From Modestobacter sp. (GTDB lineage Bacteria > Actinomycetota > Actinomycetes > Mycobacteriales > Geodermatophilaceae), in contig JAOPWO010000146.1 in the NCBI GenBank assembly GCA_025965635.1, positions 1-14,702 on the forward strand: DNA of 14,702 nt, in the 5' to 3' direction. Shown in pieces: positions 12,819-14,702 of this stretch; within the stretch, counting starts at the first letter, position 1, and every line of letters starts with the position of its first letter. The translations under genes were made by a program, and so were the position numbers. Under the pieces are notes generated by a model, which saw nothing but the letters and a program-made list of their open reading frames with translations, was not told the origin of the DNA and did not search any database.

Positions 12819-14660
12819 GTGATCGACATCGATGTCGTGCTCGACCGAGCGGAACTGAAGAACGGCCACGTCCGGGACTTTGTCCGCCAGTGGGCCGAGC
12901 ACACGGGCGCGGCGCGGGTCGAGGTGGTCAACGCCTCCGACGACGCCCGACTGATCGCGGAGGCGGTGGAGGCCGGCGAGCTCATGCCTGCCGGCGAGGG
13001 CCGCTACTACTCCCGGAGCCACCCGAAGGACACCGCGCGCTCCGAGGAGCGGACCGTCGTCGCGACGAACGACGAGTCCGACAAGGGCGTCTACAACAAC
13101 TGGCGCCCGGCGTCGGAGATGCGTCCGCTGCTGACCGAGCGCATGAAGGGCGCCTCGGCCGGCAAGACGATGTACGTCGTCCCCTACCTGATGGCCCCGC
13201 CCGGGTCGCCGCTGGAGTCCTACGCCGCCGGCGTCGAGCTGACCGACACCCGCACCGTCGTGCTCCACATGAACCGGATGGCGCGCGTGGGCGTCGAGTT
13301 CGTCGACGACCTCGCCGACCAGAACAGCTTCGTCCGTGGCGTGCACGTCACCGGCGACCTGGACGACCTCGGGCACGGCACGCCGGACGACCAGCGCTAC
13401 TTCGTCACCGTCGCCGACGAGCGCACGATCCTGCACTACGGCTCCTCCTACGGCGGCAACGCGCTGCTGGGCAAGATCGCCCACGGCCTGCGCCAGGGCG
13501 CCTACGACGGCTGGCGCTCCGGGGACTTCCTCGCCGAGCAGTTCATGCTGCTGGGGATCACCGACAAGCAGACCGGCAAGACCTGGCACATCTGCGGGGG
13601 CTTCCCCAGCGCCTCGGGCAAGACCAACCTCGCGATGATGCTGGCCCCCGACGCCCTGGGTGAGCGCTACCACGTCACCTTCTACGGCGACGACATCGCC
13701 TGGCTGCGGGTGGACCCCGAGGACGGGAAGATCTACGGGATCAACCCCGAGAACGGCGTCTTCGGCGTCGCCAAGGACACCAACGAGGCGACCAACCCGA
13801 CCGCCGTGCGGGCCATCGCCGAGGGCACCGGCACGATCTTCACCAACGTCGCCTACAACGCGCAGACCGCCGACGTCTGGTGGGAGGGTAAGACCGCCGA
13901 GCCGCCGGCCGACGTCACCGGCTGGCGCGACTGGCAGGACAAGGCCATCAGCGAGCGGTCGCCCGACCAGGAGGGCGCCCCCTGGGCGCACCCGAACAGC
14001 CGGTTCACCACCACGCTGGCCAACGTGCCCAACATGGCGCCGGACTACGAGGCCCCCAAGGGGGTGCCGATCGACGCGATCATCTTCGGTGGCCGGACCC
14101 GCGACCGGGAGCCGCTGATCCGGGCGATCACCGACCTCGCCGAGGGCGTCTACGACGGCCTCACCCTGGGCGCGGAGGCAACTTTCGCCGCGGAGGGCAC
14201 CGAAGGGGTTCTCCGCTACGACCCGATGTCGATGCGACCGTTCATGGCCACGCCTGAGGCCGCCTACGCCGCCCACTGGCTGAAGATCATCGGCGCGGCG
14301 AAGGAGCAGCCGCTGTTCGCCCACGTGAACTGGTTCCAGCGCGACCCGGAGGACGGTCACTTCCTGTGGCCCGGTTACCGGGACAACCTGCGCCCGCTGC
14401 TGTGGCTGATGAAGCTCAAGGACGGCGAGGTCACCGGCCGGCGGACTCCGGTCGGCATCGTGCCCACCGCCGAGGAGCTCGAGCTCGAGGGCATCGACCT
14501 GCGCCCCGGTGACCTGGAGAAGATCCTCACCATCGACACCGAGCGCTGGTGCCAGGAGATGAGGAACCGCGAGGAGCACCTCAAGCTCTTCCCGGGCCTG
14601 CCCGAGGAGATCTGGGAGGCCCACCGCCGCGTCGCCGCCGCCCTCGACGCCGAAGCCTGA
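12819..14660 (+). CDS. pckG: phosphoenolpyruvate carboxykinase (GTP type), divergent
   Basis: This 613-residue protein is a GTP-type PEP carboxykinase, which converts oxaloacetate and GTP to PEP, CO2 and GDP in gluconeogenesis. Conserved parts are Arg74 in TARSEERT, SSYGGNALLGK (209-219), the P-loop FPSASGKTN (262-270), the kinase-2 metal motif GDDIAWLR (290-297), WAHPNSRF, IIFGGRTRDRE, and NWFQ with FLWPGYRDN near the guanine site. By-eye alignment with rat PEPCK is unusual at three places: Lys244 aligns with Ile220, His264 with Gln241 (both manganese ligands in rat), and Cys288 with Ser266. The protein is full length and otherwise well kept, so this looks like a distinct subfamily rather than decay. 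GTG 12819 follows GAGAGGA at 12806-12812 with 6-nt spacing. It stands alone after the SulP relic. Confidence 0.92.
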   Translation: MIDIDVVLDRAELKNGHVRDFVRQWAEHTGAARVEVVNASDDARLIAEAVEAGELMPAGEGRYYSRSHPKDTARSEERTVVATNDESDKGVYNNWRPASEMRPLLTERMKGASAGKTMYVVPYLMAPPGSPLESYAAGVELTDTRTVVLHMNRMARVGVEFVDDLADQNSFVRGVHVTGDLDDLGHGTPDDQRYFVTVADERTILHYGSSYGGNALLGKIAHGLRQGAYDGWRSGDFLAEQFMLLGITDKQTGKTWHICGGFPSASGKTNLAMMLAPDALGERYHVTFYGDDIAWLRVDPEDGKIYGINPENGVFGVAKDTNEATNPTAVRAIAEGTGTIFTNVAYNAQTADVWWEGKTAEPPADVTGWRDWQDKAISERSPDQEGAPWAHPNSRFTTTLANVPNMAPDYEAPKGVPIDAIIFGGRTRDREPLIRAITDLAEGVYDGLTLGAEATFAAEGTEGVLRYDPMSMRPFMATPEAAYAAHWLKIIGAAKEQPLFAHVNWFQRDPEDGHFLWPGYRDNLRPLLWLMKLKDGEVTGRRTPVGIVPTAEELELEGIDLRPGDLEKILTIDTERWCQEMRNREEHLKLFPGLPEEIWEAHRRVAAALDAEA

Positions 14661-14702
14661 CCGTGGGTGCGCCGCCGGCTCGTCGCCAGACGGCCGGCCG
14701 GC

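Noticed and set aside
14674..14702. GCCGGC repeats after the PEP carboxykinase as a terminator
   Set aside because: They are short, self-palindromic and cut off by the window edge, so the structure cannot be judged.
1..14702. CRISPR arrays, tRNA or rRNA genes, insertion sequences
   Set aside because: I saw no regularly spaced repeats, no cloverleaf with a GTTCRA-type arm, no rRNA-like sequence and no transposase in any frame.

Overview
The window is very GC-rich, with GC-biased third codon positions and many GTG starts. It contains a relic related to mycothiol-dependent isomerases and a GTP-type PEP carboxykinase. This points to a high-GC actinobacterium; a soil lineage such as Geodermatophilaceae or relatives is plausible, but the sequence alone does not fix the family. 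Intact, tightly packed operons alternate with stretches holding frameshifted or deleted gene remnants.

Layout. (1) 1-1255: a tyrosine recombinase with a complete catalytic set. Its start codon lies inside an AT-rich, dif-like inverted repeat. (2) 1256-2442: decayed DNA with recognisable relics of an MMPL-type membrane exporter (+) and a mycothiol-dependent maleylpyruvate-isomerase-family protein (-). (3) 2443-8620: a catabolic module. An isochorismatase-family hydrolase (+) faces a three-gene operon (-) with 4-bp overlaps: an FAD aryl-CoA monooxygenase resembling salicylyl-CoA 5-hydroxylase, an NDP-forming acyl-CoA synthetase, and an EntE/DhbE/SdgA-like aryl-acid AMP ligase. Both transcription units carry GTGTCA/TGACAC inverted repeats upstream. 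A PaaX-family regulator broken by three frameshifts lies divergently beside the operon. (4) 9248-11254: an APC-family permease followed by a universal stress protein (-). (5) 11589-12720: an ArsR-family regulator (+) overlapping a SulP transporter relic that has lost most of its membrane domain but keeps a STAS domain. (6) 12819-14660: a full-length GTP-type PEP carboxykinase with unusual replacements at positions I align with metal-binding and active-site residues.

How it fits together. The central operon looks like aryl-CoA catabolism: salicylate or a related 2-substituted benzoate is activated by the AMP ligase and 5-hydroxylated as the CoA thioester, giving gentisyl-CoA. The NDP-forming synthetase between them has no obvious need as a second ligase. 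One idea is that it runs in reverse to release gentisate while making ATP. Gentisate dioxygenase and the lower pathway are not in the window. The nearby isomerase-family relic and the broken PaaX regulator suggest that a larger catabolic locus has been eroded or rewired. PEP carboxykinase would suit growth on aromatic acids that yield C4 and C3 acids.
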